From: Marasmitruncus massiliensis
Lineage (GTDB): Bacteria; Bacillota; Clostridia; Oscillospirales; Ruminococcaceae
Assembly (NCBI RefSeq): GCF_900186535.1
Contig: NZ_FYDE01000004.1
Location: 744,001 to 808,000, forward strand
DNA: 64,000 nucleotides
Direction of reading: 5' to 3'
Position numbers and translations under genes: made by a program. Position 1 is the stretch's first letter. Every line of letters starts with the position of its first letter. Below the pieces are notes generated by a model that was not told the DNA's origin, searched no databases, and saw only the letters and a program-made list of their open reading frames with translations. Of this stretch, positions 15,144 through 23,633 are shown piece after piece.

Positions 15144-15391
15144 CAGCTCACTATTTACAGCGCGCAGATTCCGGCAGGGGAATGCAATTGTTCCCAAAAC
15201 AAATTTATGAGGAACTGCCGGGAGGTCACTTCAAATCATACGGTCGAAACCCGTCACCACCATAAAAAGCTGTGGAGTGGGATGGCAATTTTGCAGGCCG
15301 TTTGCGACAGTATGACAATCAGAAGCCGCAAAATTTCTAACAAGCCCCACACTGTTTTGAATGGTGATAACGGAAGGGATGGTTATGTACC
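15144..15391 (+). other. Intergenic stretch without recognised gene
   Basis: About 250 bases before the first permease hold no convincing reading frame. A 7-bp inverted repeat CCGGCAG/CTGCCGG (15171-15177 with 15215-15221) encloses a smaller hairpin (GGGAA/TTCCC, 15178-15195), so the RNA may be structured. No promoter-like pair was found. Confidence 0.4.
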
Positions 15392-16444
15392 ATGAGTGAG
15401 AAGATAGGAAACAAAAAACTGGGACAAGTCCGGGAGATTGCAAAGCCCTTTATTTCGGTCTTTCTGGCGTTATTATGCGGCGGGATTATTATCGAGATAA
15501 TCGGGGAAAACATGGGGAACATCTATCAGATCATGTTTACCGGGGCATTCGGAAACCGGATCAATATTGCGGAAACGCTGATCAAATCAACCACATTAAT
15601 TTTTACCGGCATGAGCTATGCATTTGCCTATAAATGCGGTCTGATCAATATCGGCGCGGAGGGGCAGCTTTATATGGGAGCGGCGCTGAGCACCTGGATT
15701 GGCGTGAACCTCACCGGCCTTCCGGCAGCGGTTCATATTCCGGTTGCCCTGCTGGCGGGCTTTTTGGGCGGCGCGCTGCTGGGCGGATTGGTGGGATGGC
15801 TGAAAACACGTTTTGATGCAAATGAAGTCATCACAACCGTTATGCTCAATTATGTGGCTCAGTATCTGGTCAGCTGGCTGGTAACAGGCCCCATGAAAGA
15901 GCAGCCGGGCGACTTCCCGCAGACGGCAATGACACAGGAGTCCGCCTATCTGCTGAATATTCTGCCGGGGACCCGTTTGCATATGGGATTTGTGCTGGCA
16001 ATCATAGCGCTGGTGCTTTACGGCGTTTTTCTCTGGCATACGTCTTCCGGCTATGAAATGCGTATTGTCGGCCAAAACAACAAGGTGGCCGCGTACGCGG
16101 GGATGAACGTCAAAGGCAACGTGATGGCCGCGATGTTTATCGCGGGCGGATGCGGCGGCCTCGCCGGCGCAATGGAGATTCTTGGCGTGCAGCATCGTCT
16201 GCTGCAGAATTTCTCAAGCGGCTACGGTTTTGACGGCATAGCGGTGTCCCTTCTGGGCAGCAACAACCCTCTGGGAATTTTCTTATCCTCCATCCTGTTC
16301 GGCGCGCTGAAAAGCGGCGGCAACGCCGTCCAGATGTTTTCCAATGTGCCGGCGGCAATTATCAACATTATTCAGGCGCTTGTCATCATTTTCGTTGTCA
16401 TTGACCTGGTGTCCAAACTGTGGAGAAAGAAGATGGTGAAGTAA
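15392..16444 (+). CDS. BMP-type ABC transporter permease 1
   Basis: A 350-residue integral membrane permease of the BPD_transp_2 family (RbsC/YufP-like), with about eight to ten hydrophobic segments after a charged N terminus. The loop CGLINIGAEGQLYMGAAL and the region GLVGWLKTRFDANEVITTVMLNYVA are typical of nucleoside-type permeases such as YufP. It forms the membrane channel with the next gene, which starts 2 bases after its stop. The start ATG 15392 is preceded by AAGGGATGG at slightly long spacing. Confidence 0.92.
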   Translation: MSEKIGNKKLGQVREIAKPFISVFLALLCGGIIIEIIGENMGNIYQIMFTGAFGNRINIAETLIKSTTLIFTGMSYAFAYKCGLINIGAEGQLYMGAALSTWIGVNLTGLPAAVHIPVALLAGFLGGALLGGLVGWLKTRFDANEVITTVMLNYVAQYLVSWLVTGPMKEQPGDFPQTAMTQESAYLLNILPGTRLHMGFVLAIIALVLYGVFLWHTSSGYEMRIVGQNNKVAAYAGMNVKGNVMAAMFIAGGCGGLAGAMEILGVQHRLLQNFSSGYGFDGIAVSLLGSNNPLGIFLSSILFGALKSGGNAVQMFSNVPAAIINIIQALVIIFVVIDLVSKLWRKKMVK

Positions 16445-16445
16445 C

Positions 16446-17333
16446 ATGGACAATTTCAATTTGATCGGAAATCTGCTGCTGTCTGTGATCCGCACAGCGA
16501 CTCCGATTCTGTTTGTCGCACTGGGCCTGCTGGTGATGCAGTCCTCCGGCATTATCAACATGGGGGCTGAGGGCATGATGCTGCTGGGCGCGTTCGTAGG
16601 CGTGATCGGTACCTACTGGACCGGGAATGTCTGGCTGGGTGTGCTGTGCGCAATGGCGGCCTCGGGGCTTGCCAGTCTGCTGTTCAGTTACTTTGCGCTG
16701 ACCTTCCAGGTGAATCAGGTGGTGCTGGGAGTTGCCTTCAATATCCTGTTCGGCGGCGTTACGACAACGCTCAGCCGAAGCGTGTTCGGGCTGAATTCCG
16801 CGCCGCCCAAGATCGACGGCTTTCATGATGCGCTTTTTGGCTTGCCGCTTCCGGTATACATTGCATTTGGACTGGTTCTGGCAATCCATCTGTTCTTTTA
16901 CAGAACCAAACCCGGCCTGAAAATCCGCGCAGCCGGTGAATATCCGCAGGCAGTGGAAGTAGTCGGTCTGTCAGTCGTTAAGATCAGGCTTCTCAGCAGT
17001 CTTCTGGGCGGTTTGTTTATCGGTTTTGGGGGAGCTTTTCTGTCCTTGGGGCAGTTGGATTTCTTCATTGAAAATATGTCCAACGGGCGCGGCTATATCG
17101 CGCTGGCGGCTGTTTCATTCGGAAAATTCACCCCAATCGGAACGATGCTGGCAGTGCTCCTGTTTGGCGGGGGCGAAGCGCTGCAATACCGTTTGCAGGC
17201 CGGCAACAGTATCATTCCTTACCAGTTTGCGCTGATGATCCCCTATGTGATGACAATTATCGCGCTGGCCCTGTTTATCCGCAACGCATCCGGACCGGCG
17301 GCGCTTGGCAAACCGTATCAAAAGAGCCATTAA
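16446..17333 (+). CDS. BMP-type ABC transporter permease 2
   Basis: A 295-residue membrane permease, shorter partner of permease 1 (YufQ-like). It has the characteristic SGIINMGAEGMMLLGAFVGV segment near the N terminus, and an internal duplicate region with FGGAFLSLGQLDFF and GRGYIALAAVSFGKFTP. Together with permease 1 and the distant ATPase it would import a nucleoside-like or heterocyclic compound. It is followed 14 bases later by the alcohol dehydrogenase gene, so both belong to one transcript. Confidence 0.92.
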   Translation: MDNFNLIGNLLLSVIRTATPILFVALGLLVMQSSGIINMGAEGMMLLGAFVGVIGTYWTGNVWLGVLCAMAASGLASLLFSYFALTFQVNQVVLGVAFNILFGGVTTTLSRSVFGLNSAPPKIDGFHDALFGLPLPVYIAFGLVLAIHLFFYRTKPGLKIRAAGEYPQAVEVVGLSVVKIRLLSSLLGGLFIGFGGAFLSLGQLDFFIENMSNGRGYIALAAVSFGKFTPIGTMLAVLLFGGGEALQYRLQAGNSIIPYQFALMIPYVMTIIALALFIRNASGPAALGKPYQKSH

Positions 17334-17347
17334 GGAGTTGAACATTC

Positions 17348-18496
17348 TTGAAAAAATTTTTCCTTCCTGTCGATGTCCGTTTCGGAGAAGGCGCTGTAAA
17401 TCTGCTTGAAAAAATAGTGGGGCCGGACGACCGTGTGTTTGTTGTAAGCGATCCCGGTCTGGTTGCCGCGGGAATCTCCGGCAAAGTAACGGCAATTCTC
17501 GACAGAACCGGCTGTGCTTTTACAGTTTATTCCGATGTGACGCCGAATCCGACATCCGACCTTGTCGCATCGTCGATGGAGGTGCTGAGAGGATATCAGC
17601 CGACGAAAGTCATCGCGGTCGGCGGCGGAAGCCCGACCGATCTGGGCAAAATTCTTTCCGCTCTGGCAACCAATTCGCGGCCGCTGGCGGACTACCAGTG
17701 GAACGGCTTTGATTTTGAAGCGCCCTCGCTGCCCTTTATCGCAATTCCGACAACAGCCGGAACCGGTTCCGAAGTGACCCGCTGTGCGGTGATCGGGGAC
17801 AAAGAGGTAAAAAAAGGTATCAATTCCGACAAATTGTTTGCCGCGTATGCGATCATTGACCCGGAACTGATGACTGGTCTGCCTCCTTATCTGACCGCGA
17901 CAACCGGCATGGATGCGCTTACGCATGCAATCGAAGCCTTTACCGGACTCGGTTCCAGTCCTGTTACGGACGCGTGGGCAAAAGAGGCAATCTCGCTGAT
18001 CGGAAAATCGCTCTGGACTGCCTGTGCGGATGGCTCAAATGTGAAAGCGCGCACGGACATGGCGCTCGCATCGATGCTGGCCGGTGTGGCGATGGACCAG
18101 GCGGGACTTGGAATGGTTCACGCGATGTCCGGCCCGCTGTGTACGCACTATCATCTGGCGCATGGGGAAGCGAATGCCCTGCTGCTGGAATATGTCATGC
18201 GCTTCAATTTAATGTCCTGCGCAAAAAAATATCGAACCGTTGCCGAACTGCTCGGCTGCGACACAACGGGGCTCAGCGATTTTGAAGGCGGCGCTCTGGC
18301 TGTTGAAGCAGTTTCCAGACTGTTTGCCGAGACCGGGTGTCCTGTGGACTTGAAAAAATACGGGGTAACCGCTGATGCCGCCGACACCATAGCGGAAGGA
18401 ACCTACAAAATGTATATGATTGCAAATAACCCGCGCAAGCCTTCCACAGCGCAGTGCAGACAGGTTTTCCTCGAAATGCTTGCGCACAACCAATAA
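17348..18496 (+). CDS. Iron-containing alcohol dehydrogenase
   Basis: A 382-residue group III alcohol dehydrogenase, NAD(P)H-dependent. It has GGGSPTD (nucleotide binding), TTAGTGSEVTR, and the metal ligands in MDALTHAIEAF and in the MVHAMSGPLCTHYHLAHGEAN block (one Asp and three His). The start is TTG 17348, 10 bases after AAGGAG (17332-17337). The family reduces or oxidises small alcohols and aldehydes such as ethanol, 1,3-propanediol, lactaldehyde or 4-hydroxybutyrate, so the substrate is open. In this operon a small aldehyde released by the FolB-like aldolase, or one derived from the heterocycle, is a possible substrate (inference). Confidence 0.9.
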   Translation: MKKFFLPVDVRFGEGAVNLLEKIVGPDDRVFVVSDPGLVAAGISGKVTAILDRTGCAFTVYSDVTPNPTSDLVASSMEVLRGYQPTKVIAVGGGSPTDLGKILSALATNSRPLADYQWNGFDFEAPSLPFIAIPTTAGTGSEVTRCAVIGDKEVKKGINSDKLFAAYAIIDPELMTGLPPYLTATTGMDALTHAIEAFTGLGSSPVTDAWAKEAISLIGKSLWTACADGSNVKARTDMALASMLAGVAMDQAGLGMVHAMSGPLCTHYHLAHGEANALLLEYVMRFNLMSCAKKYRTVAELLGCDTTGLSDFEGGALAVEAVSRLFAETGCPVDLKKYGVTADAADTIAEGTYKMYMIANNPRKPSTAQCRQVFLEMLAHNQ

Positions 18497-18560
18497 TATT
18501 TGCTCTGTGAAATCGATGCAGGGGGATATAAAAGATTATCCAGAGAGAGGTATGAGAAAG

Positions 18561-19601
18561 ATGAAAAAAGTTCTTGCAATCGTCATGAGCACGGCAATGT
18601 CCCTTTCCTTATTGGCAGGCTGCGGCGCCTCCAAAGCGGAAAGCACCCCGTCGCAGCCGTCCGGGTCTGCCGCTGAAAGCGTACCGGCTAAAAAAGAATT
18701 TAAAATCGCGCTGATTGTGCCCGGCACCGTCAATGACCAGGACTGGTCGCAGCTGGCCTATGACGCGGTCAAATCGGTTTCGGACGATTTGGGCGCGACC
18801 CTTAATTACTCTGAAAAAGTCGCGAGCTCCGATTACGACCAAATTCTGCGCGGTTACGCTTCTCAGGGTTACAACGTTGTTTTCGCTCATGGAAATGAAT
18901 TTTCCGACGCCGCTAAAATTGTCGCGGCTGATTTCCCGGAAACACAGTTTATCATCACTTCGGGCGCGGAGAGCGTCAAACCGAACTTCAACGGCTTTCA
19001 GGTCGGCGGAATTGATTCCGGCTTTATGACCGGCGCAATCGCCATGATGGTATCCGAAACAGGCAAGGTCGGAGCGATCGGCGGCGTGGAGATGCTCCCG
19101 ATCATCCAGTTTATGAAAGGCTTCGAGGCCGGAGCGAAGTATATCAATCCGGAGGGCGAGGTTACGACAATGTTCACCGGTTCCCTCGAAGACGCGGCCA
19201 AAGCGAAGGAAGCCGCGTTTGCAATGATTGAGTCCGGCGTGGATGTCCTCTCACAGAATGCCAATACCGCTTCGCAGGGGGTTATCATGGCCTGCCAGGA
19301 AAAGGGGCTGCTGAATGTCGGTGCGGTTTCCGACCAGCGCGTTTTCGCTCCCGACACCGTGTTCATCTCGGTCAATTCCGACATGATGACCGCAATCGGC
19401 GCAATCATCAGGCAGGCTTACAACGGTCAGCTGAGCGGTGAGGTCAAAAACCTTGGCATTAAAGAGGGTGCAATCCTGCTGACGGATTACAGCGAGGAAG
19501 CGTTTGCCCGCATTCCGGATGAAACGAAAGCGAAAATCCAGGAACTGTATGATCAGATTGCCTCCGGTGAAGTAGACCCGGTTGCTCTTGCCGGTAACTG
19601 A
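18561..19601 (+). CDS. BMP-family ABC transporter substrate-binding lipoprotein 2
   Basis: A 346-residue second Bmp/PnrA-like binding protein with signal peptide and lipobox LAGC, a Ser/Pro linker, and a core that closely parallels binding protein 1 (IALIVPGTVNDQDWSQLAYDAV, ILRGYASQGYNVVFAHGNEFSDAAKIV). The two are clearly paralogues. ATG 18561 is chosen because GAGAGG lies 10 bases upstream; ATG 18552 is possible and adds three residues. No second permease set is present, so both binding proteins probably feed one transporter and widen its substrate range, or one serves as a sensor. Confidence 0.9.
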   Translation: MKKVLAIVMSTAMSLSLLAGCGASKAESTPSQPSGSAAESVPAKKEFKIALIVPGTVNDQDWSQLAYDAVKSVSDDLGATLNYSEKVASSDYDQILRGYASQGYNVVFAHGNEFSDAAKIVAADFPETQFIITSGAESVKPNFNGFQVGGIDSGFMTGAIAMMVSETGKVGAIGGVEMLPIIQFMKGFEAGAKYINPEGEVTTMFTGSLEDAAKAKEAAFAMIESGVDVLSQNANTASQGVIMACQEKGLLNVGAVSDQRVFAPDTVFISVNSDMMTAIGAIIRQAYNGQLSGEVKNLGIKEGAILLTDYSEEAFARIPDETKAKIQELYDQIASGEVDPVALAGN

Positions 19602-19603
19602 CA

Positions 19604-20824
19604 ATGGACAAAACGTTTGACCTGCTTTTGCAGGGTGTAAACCTGTTCGACGGTGCAACCGGCATGGATGTGGGAATCCGGGACGGCAAAATCGCGGCTG
19701 TGGAGGGAAACATCCCTCCGCAGGCCGCGGCCGAAGCCTTTGACTTTCGTGGAAAGCTGCTGATCCCCGGCTTTGTCGATTCCCATACCCATCTTGACAA
19801 GGCTCTGACCATTCAGGATGAAGAAGCCGACGGACTGGTGGACGCGGTCAATTTGTTCCGCAATTATCAGAACCGGATTCCGAAAGGGAAAATCGCGGAG
19901 GATGTCAAGCGGCGCGCGGCGCGGGTGCTGGATATGGAGATCGCACACGGTACCACCTGTATCAAAACTCATTTGCTGTGCGATGAAGTCTGGGGCATGG
20001 AAAGCGTTTACGCGCTTGACGAGCTCCGGCGCGAATATGCCGGCCGCATCACCCTCCAGCTGATTGTACCGTGGTGCGAGGCAAACGCGGAGGAACTGGA
20101 CAGAGCCTGCCGCAAAGGCATCATCGACTACTTTGCGGGTTACGCCCACCTCTGCGATGATTTTCGCACCGAATTGGACGGTATTTTTGCCCGGGGCGAA
20201 AAATACGGGATTCCGCTCGACCTGCATGTCAACGAATCCGACGTCGGAAATATTGACGAGTTTCTCTATATCCAACAAAAAACGATGGATCTGCACATGG
20301 ATGGACGCGTCAATTGCAGCCATGTCACCGCGATGTGCGCGGTGGATGATGAGACCGCTCAAAAGGGCATTGCACTGGCCGAGAGAGCACGCACCAACAT
20401 CATCACGCTGCCTTCCTGCAACATGTATCTGATGGGAAGGCACGACCGCCAGCCGGTGCGGCGGGGCGTGACCCGGGTCCGTGAGTTTTTGCAGGCAGGT
20501 GTGAATGTCGCCTATGCTTCCGACAATATCCGCGATCCGTTCCGGCCGTTCGGCAACGGCGATATGCTGGAGGAAGGCTTATTTACCGCGCAGGTTCTCC
20601 AGTATGGCACCGCAAGCAAACTGGCGGAGGTTCTGCGGATGGGAACTTTTCGGGCGGCGCGCAATGCCCATTTATCTGATTACGGGCTTACCGTGGGGTG
20701 TACGGCCGATCTGGCGGTTCTGGACGCAGAAACCCCGCGCGAAGCACTTGTTACCCGGGCGCAAAGGCTGCTGGTTCTGAAAAACGGCAAGGCAGTCAGC
20801 CGAAGCGGCGTACTGGTGCCATGA
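19604..20824 (+). CDS. Cytosine deaminase-like amidohydrolase
   Basis: A 406-residue metal-dependent amidohydrolase of the CodA/AtzC branch. Metal and catalytic motifs seen are VDSHTHLDKA near residue 60, LHVNESD around 205, CSHVTAM around 240, and the Asp in ASDNIRDPFRPFGNGD near 305. The family deaminates cytosine, isoguanine, melamine-type rings or other exocyclic-amino heterocycles. The spacing of HxH, H, H and D is complete, so it should be active. It begins 2 bases after the binding protein stop. In this operon it could remove an exocyclic amino group from a purine, pterin or aminoimidazole intermediate (inference). Confidence 0.85.
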   Translation: MDKTFDLLLQGVNLFDGATGMDVGIRDGKIAAVEGNIPPQAAAEAFDFRGKLLIPGFVDSHTHLDKALTIQDEEADGLVDAVNLFRNYQNRIPKGKIAEDVKRRAARVLDMEIAHGTTCIKTHLLCDEVWGMESVYALDELRREYAGRITLQLIVPWCEANAEELDRACRKGIIDYFAGYAHLCDDFRTELDGIFARGEKYGIPLDLHVNESDVGNIDEFLYIQQKTMDLHMDGRVNCSHVTAMCAVDDETAQKGIALAERARTNIITLPSCNMYLMGRHDRQPVRRGVTRVREFLQAGVNVAYASDNIRDPFRPFGNGDMLEEGLFTAQVLQYGTASKLAEVLRMGTFRAARNAHLSDYGLTVGCTADLAVLDAETPREALVTRAQRLLVLKNGKAVSRSGVLVP

Positions 20825-20906
20825 AAAAACGGGATGCTTGCGGCGGACGCACCGCGCAAAGAAGCGGCGCGTTTGCCGGAACCATCTGGGAAAGGAGGAA
20901 TGTGAG

Positions 20907-21890
20907 ATGCAACAATATAGTGTAAACGAAGCCGCGGCCGCAATCATCGAGCGGCAGGTGCTTTCAGACACCGAACGGCTTCAGATCAAAGCCAAAAGGC
21001 TTGCAAACGGCGCAACGGTGCTTGATTTCGGAGTGCATAGCAAAGGCGGGTTTCTTGCGGGAAAGTACTTTGCGGAAATCGGCATGGGTGGCCTTGGACG
21101 CCTGACTTACGGTACCATGCGGCTGAGAGACCATCTGGTGCCATCGGTGCAGATCTTCGTGGAGGCTCCCGCGGTCTGTGAGATGGCTTCGCATGTCGCA
21201 TTCTGGAAACTTCCGTACCGCGGCGGGCAGGCAGTGATCTCCGGCCCGGTACGTGCAATCCGCGGTGCGGATCAGTTCGCCCGCGCGGTTGGTTACAGAG
21301 ACCCGGCGCCGTCAAAAGCGGTCGCCTGCATCCAGACCGGGGAACTTCCCGACGAGGAACTTTGTGAATTGATCAGCGAAGGCTGCGGCGTTTCCTGCGA
21401 AAACCTTTACCTGCTTGCGGCGCGTACGGGCTGTATGGCCGGCGCGGTGCAGGTCTGCGCGCGTAATGTGGAGCAGTCGATGCCGACGGTATATGATCAT
21501 GGGTTTCCAATGGATAAAATTGTAGAGGCGAGCGCTGTCACACCGCTGGTCTCAATGACGGACGATGAATCCGTTGCATACGGGCGGGTCAATGACTGCC
21601 TGATCTACGGGCAGGAAACAAATCTTTATGTGCGCTGTGATGACAAAGAGATCACAGGAATGCTGGACCAGCTTCCGTTTTCAAAAAACGACAGCAGTGT
21701 TTATGGGGTTCCATTTTATGAACTGTTTGCAAAATGCGGCAATTCATGGGCGAATGTCCCGCGCGACTGGGACGCGCCCTGCAAAATCAATTTTATCAAT
21801 CTGACGACAGGGCATGTCTTTTCAACCGGGCAGATTTGCACAGATGTTCTGGAACGGTCTTTTATGGGAGAAAGAGGGATGAAACTATGA
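20907..21890 (+). CDS. mch: Methenyltetrahydromethanopterin cyclohydrolase (Mch) homologue
   Basis: A 327-residue protein recognisably homologous over its full length to archaeal Mch, which hydrolyses the five-membered amidinium ring of methenyl-H4MPT. Matching blocks include the N terminus SVNEAAAAIIERQ, the ANGATVLDFGV strand, GMGGLGRL, SGPVRAI, ELPDEEL, GRVNDCLIYG, and the C-terminal YGVPFYELF with INLTTGHVFSTGQI. The Arg-x-x-Glu pair reported as essential in Archaeoglobus Mch (Arg183/Glu186) appears as R186 and E189 in CARNVE. ATG 20907 follows AAAGGAGG. No other H4MPT gene is seen nearby, so it may act on folate or open a ring of the operon's own substrate. Confidence 0.85.
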   Translation: MQQYSVNEAAAAIIERQVLSDTERLQIKAKRLANGATVLDFGVHSKGGFLAGKYFAEIGMGGLGRLTYGTMRLRDHLVPSVQIFVEAPAVCEMASHVAFWKLPYRGGQAVISGPVRAIRGADQFARAVGYRDPAPSKAVACIQTGELPDEELCELISEGCGVSCENLYLLAARTGCMAGAVQVCARNVEQSMPTVYDHGFPMDKIVEASAVTPLVSMTDDESVAYGRVNDCLIYGQETNLYVRCDDKEITGMLDQLPFSKNDSSVYGVPFYELFAKCGNSWANVPRDWDAPCKINFINLTTGHVFSTGQICTDVLERSFMGERGMKL

Positions 21891-22519
21891 ACCGGCAGAT
21901 CATCGACCTTGGCGTTTCGAATGCGGCTTCCTGGCATGGCATTCTGGAACTGCTGCACCGCTTATGCGGCGGGGCGGCCGACATCTCCTACGGAGACCGT
22001 GTGGTTTCGGGATTCCGGCTGCCGTCTTTGGAAATCCGTCTGGATGACCCCGCGCGGCTGATTCCCCCTGACAGGCAGGGAACCGTGCATGTCTGGCACG
22101 ACTGTGCCGTTGCATTTGGAGCCGGTGTGCCGGATGTGCCAGCCGGAGATGTGTATCTGATGCCGGAATGCGGTGCCGCGGCGACAGTTTATCACGCTTT
22201 TCTTTCTCTGACCGAACTCCTTGCGGCTTTGGGTACTACCCTGGACCGCACGACATTTCAATGGGCGTGGTACAGCATCCCGCTTGCGCCGTTCTGTGAC
22301 GATTTGGCAAAAACACAGGCGCGCTGGCAGGCGGCGGCCTCCGGAGGCGCGGTATGCAGCCTGTGGATGCGCTGCGAAAATGACGAACTCATTCGGTCGG
22401 CACTTCATTCACTCCCGCCTTGCGGGGAAATACGAATCCATAACCTGAAAACAGCCAACACGCTCATCGCCGGAACACTCCAAACAGACTGCTTGACGAA
22501 AGCGTTCGGGCTGGAATGA
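21887..22519 (+). CDS. Protein of unknown function, translationally coupled to mch
   Basis: A 210-residue soluble protein that I do not recognise. It overlaps the mch stop by 4 bases (ATGA), so the two are probably made in fixed ratio. There is no signal peptide or membrane segment. Notable residues are a VHVWHDCAVAFGAG stretch near residue 70, a MPECGAAATVYHAFLSL segment near 95, and cysteines at several places including WMRCENDE. The His/Cys-containing WHDC and PECG segments could bind metal, but no known motif is matched. Coupling suggests a partner subunit or a next-step enzyme for the Mch homologue (inference). Confidence 0.75.
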   Translation: MNRQIIDLGVSNAASWHGILELLHRLCGGAADISYGDRVVSGFRLPSLEIRLDDPARLIPPDRQGTVHVWHDCAVAFGAGVPDVPAGDVYLMPECGAAATVYHAFLSLTELLAALGTTLDRTTFQWAWYSIPLAPFCDDLAKTQARWQAAASGGAVCSLWMRCENDELIRSALHSLPPCGEIRIHNLKTANTLIAGTLQTDCLTKAFGLE

Positions 22520-22552
22520 CTGATTTCAATAAAACCTTCGGGAGGAAACAAC

Positions 22553-23179
22553 ATGATCAAACTTTTGGGAGTCTGCGGAAGCCCCCGCAAAGCATCCACC
22601 TATTACGCGCTGAATGAAGCGCTGAAGGCGGCTTCGGAAATCAATGGGGTCGAAACCACACTCGTGGAACTGCGGGGTAAAAAGATCAATCCCTGTATCG
22701 GCTGCAATCGCTGTGTCAGGGAAAACGTCAACGACTGTATGGTTTATCAGGACGATATGAACGAGCTGTACCGGACCTTTTTCGACTACGATGCTTTTCT
22801 CATTGCATCGCCCGTTTATAACATGGGCGTAACCGGACAGCTTGGCTGCTGGTTTTCGCGCTTTCGTCCGCACTATCTGATGCAGAAGCAAAATCCGGAC
22901 TGCAACCTGTACAAAGCAGGCGCGGCGCTGACGGTCGGAGGTACGCGCAACGGCGGCGAAGAAACCGCGATCAATGTTATTCACGGTTTTTTCCATACCA
23001 AAGGAATCCCCGTCGTCAATGGAGGGCTTGGCGTTTATGGCGGCGCGGCGGTCTGGAGTCAGGATAAGATGGCGCAGGGCGCGGCCGAAGACCTGAAAGG
23101 GATGGACAACGCACATGCCGTCGGCAGACGCCTGGCGCTGCTGGCATCTGCGATTAAAAATGGGAAGGATGCGAATTGA
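22553..23179 (+). CDS. Iron-sulfur flavoprotein (NADPH-dependent FMN reductase family)
   Basis: A 208-residue flavodoxin-fold protein. The N terminus KLLGVCGSPRKAST is the FMN phosphate-binding loop. A compact cysteine motif follows near residue 50 (CIGCNRC, then a Cys seven residues later), typical of Methanosarcina-type Isf proteins that carry one [4Fe-4S] cluster with FMN. ASPVYNMGVTGQL is the second flavin loop. Isf proteins shuttle electrons between ferredoxin and small acceptors. Here it could feed or drain electrons from the molybdenum hydroxylase or reduce a ring intermediate (inference). ATG 22553 follows GGGAGGAAAC. Confidence 0.85.
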   Translation: MIKLLGVCGSPRKASTYYALNEALKAASEINGVETTLVELRGKKINPCIGCNRCVRENVNDCMVYQDDMNELYRTFFDYDAFLIASPVYNMGVTGQLGCWFSRFRPHYLMQKQNPDCNLYKAGAALTVGGTRNGGEETAINVIHGFFHTKGIPVVNGGLGVYGGAAVWSQDKMAQGAAEDLKGMDNAHAVGRRLALLASAIKNGKDAN

Positions 23180-23180
23180 G

Positions 23181-23633
23181 ATGGCGGATATCGTAAAGGC
23201 GATCGGGATGCAGTTTTGGGGGACGCACGGCTATTATCCCGAAGAAAATAAGTTCGGAGCAAAATTTGTGGTGGATGTCGAGGCGATGGCCAATGAGGAC
23301 GATATGTGCCAGTATGATGAGCTTTCGGGTGGCGTCAGCTACATCACACTGTATGAGGCGGCGAAAAAGGTCTGTACGGAAGAACAGCATAAACTTTTGC
23401 AGCGCATTGCGCAGCGTATTTCTGATGAAATCTTTGAAGCGGAGCCCGATACACAGCAGGTGACGGTGACTGTGAAAAAGCCGTTCGTGCCGATCGGCGG
23501 GATTTTGGACTATACCGGCTGCACCATCACGCGCACCGGGAAGGGTGCGAAAAGCGATGGAAATGCCCTCCCTTACACCGGCATCAATCCGATGACCGGA
23601 GCTTATGGAAACGGGGGGAAGGAAGATGTCTGA
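23181..23633 (+). CDS. folB: FolB-like aldolase with altered pterin-binding residue
   Basis: A 150-residue T-fold protein of the dihydroneopterin aldolase family, collinear in numbering with the 121-residue Staphylococcus aureus enzyme. It keeps Glu22, Tyr54 and the catalytic Lys100 (VKKPFVPIGG). Glu74, which anchors the 2-amino/N3 edge of pterins, is Gln here (LLQRIAQRI instead of LLEHLAERI). In T-fold enzymes Glu anchors 2-amino rings, while urate oxidase uses Gln and Arg for a 2-oxo purine. A 2-oxo substrate (lumazine-, xanthine- or urate-like) is therefore suggested, not ordinary folate synthesis. A C-terminal extension of about 30 residues is Gly/Lys-rich. ATG 23181 directly follows the flavoprotein stop. 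Confidence 0.85.
   Translation: MADIVKAIGMQFWGTHGYYPEENKFGAKFVVDVEAMANEDDMCQYDELSGGVSYITLYEAAKKVCTEEQHKLLQRIAQRISDEIFEAEPDTQQVTVTVKKPFVPIGGILDYTGCTITRTGKGAKSDGNALPYTGINPMTGAYGNGGKEDV

Noticed and set aside
20907-23633. A tetrahydromethanopterin C1 or biosynthesis operon
   Set aside because: Only Mch and a FolB-like protein are present; no Ftr, Fhc, Mtd, Fae, MptN or beta-RFAP synthase was seen, and the neighbours are heterocycle-degrading enzymes.
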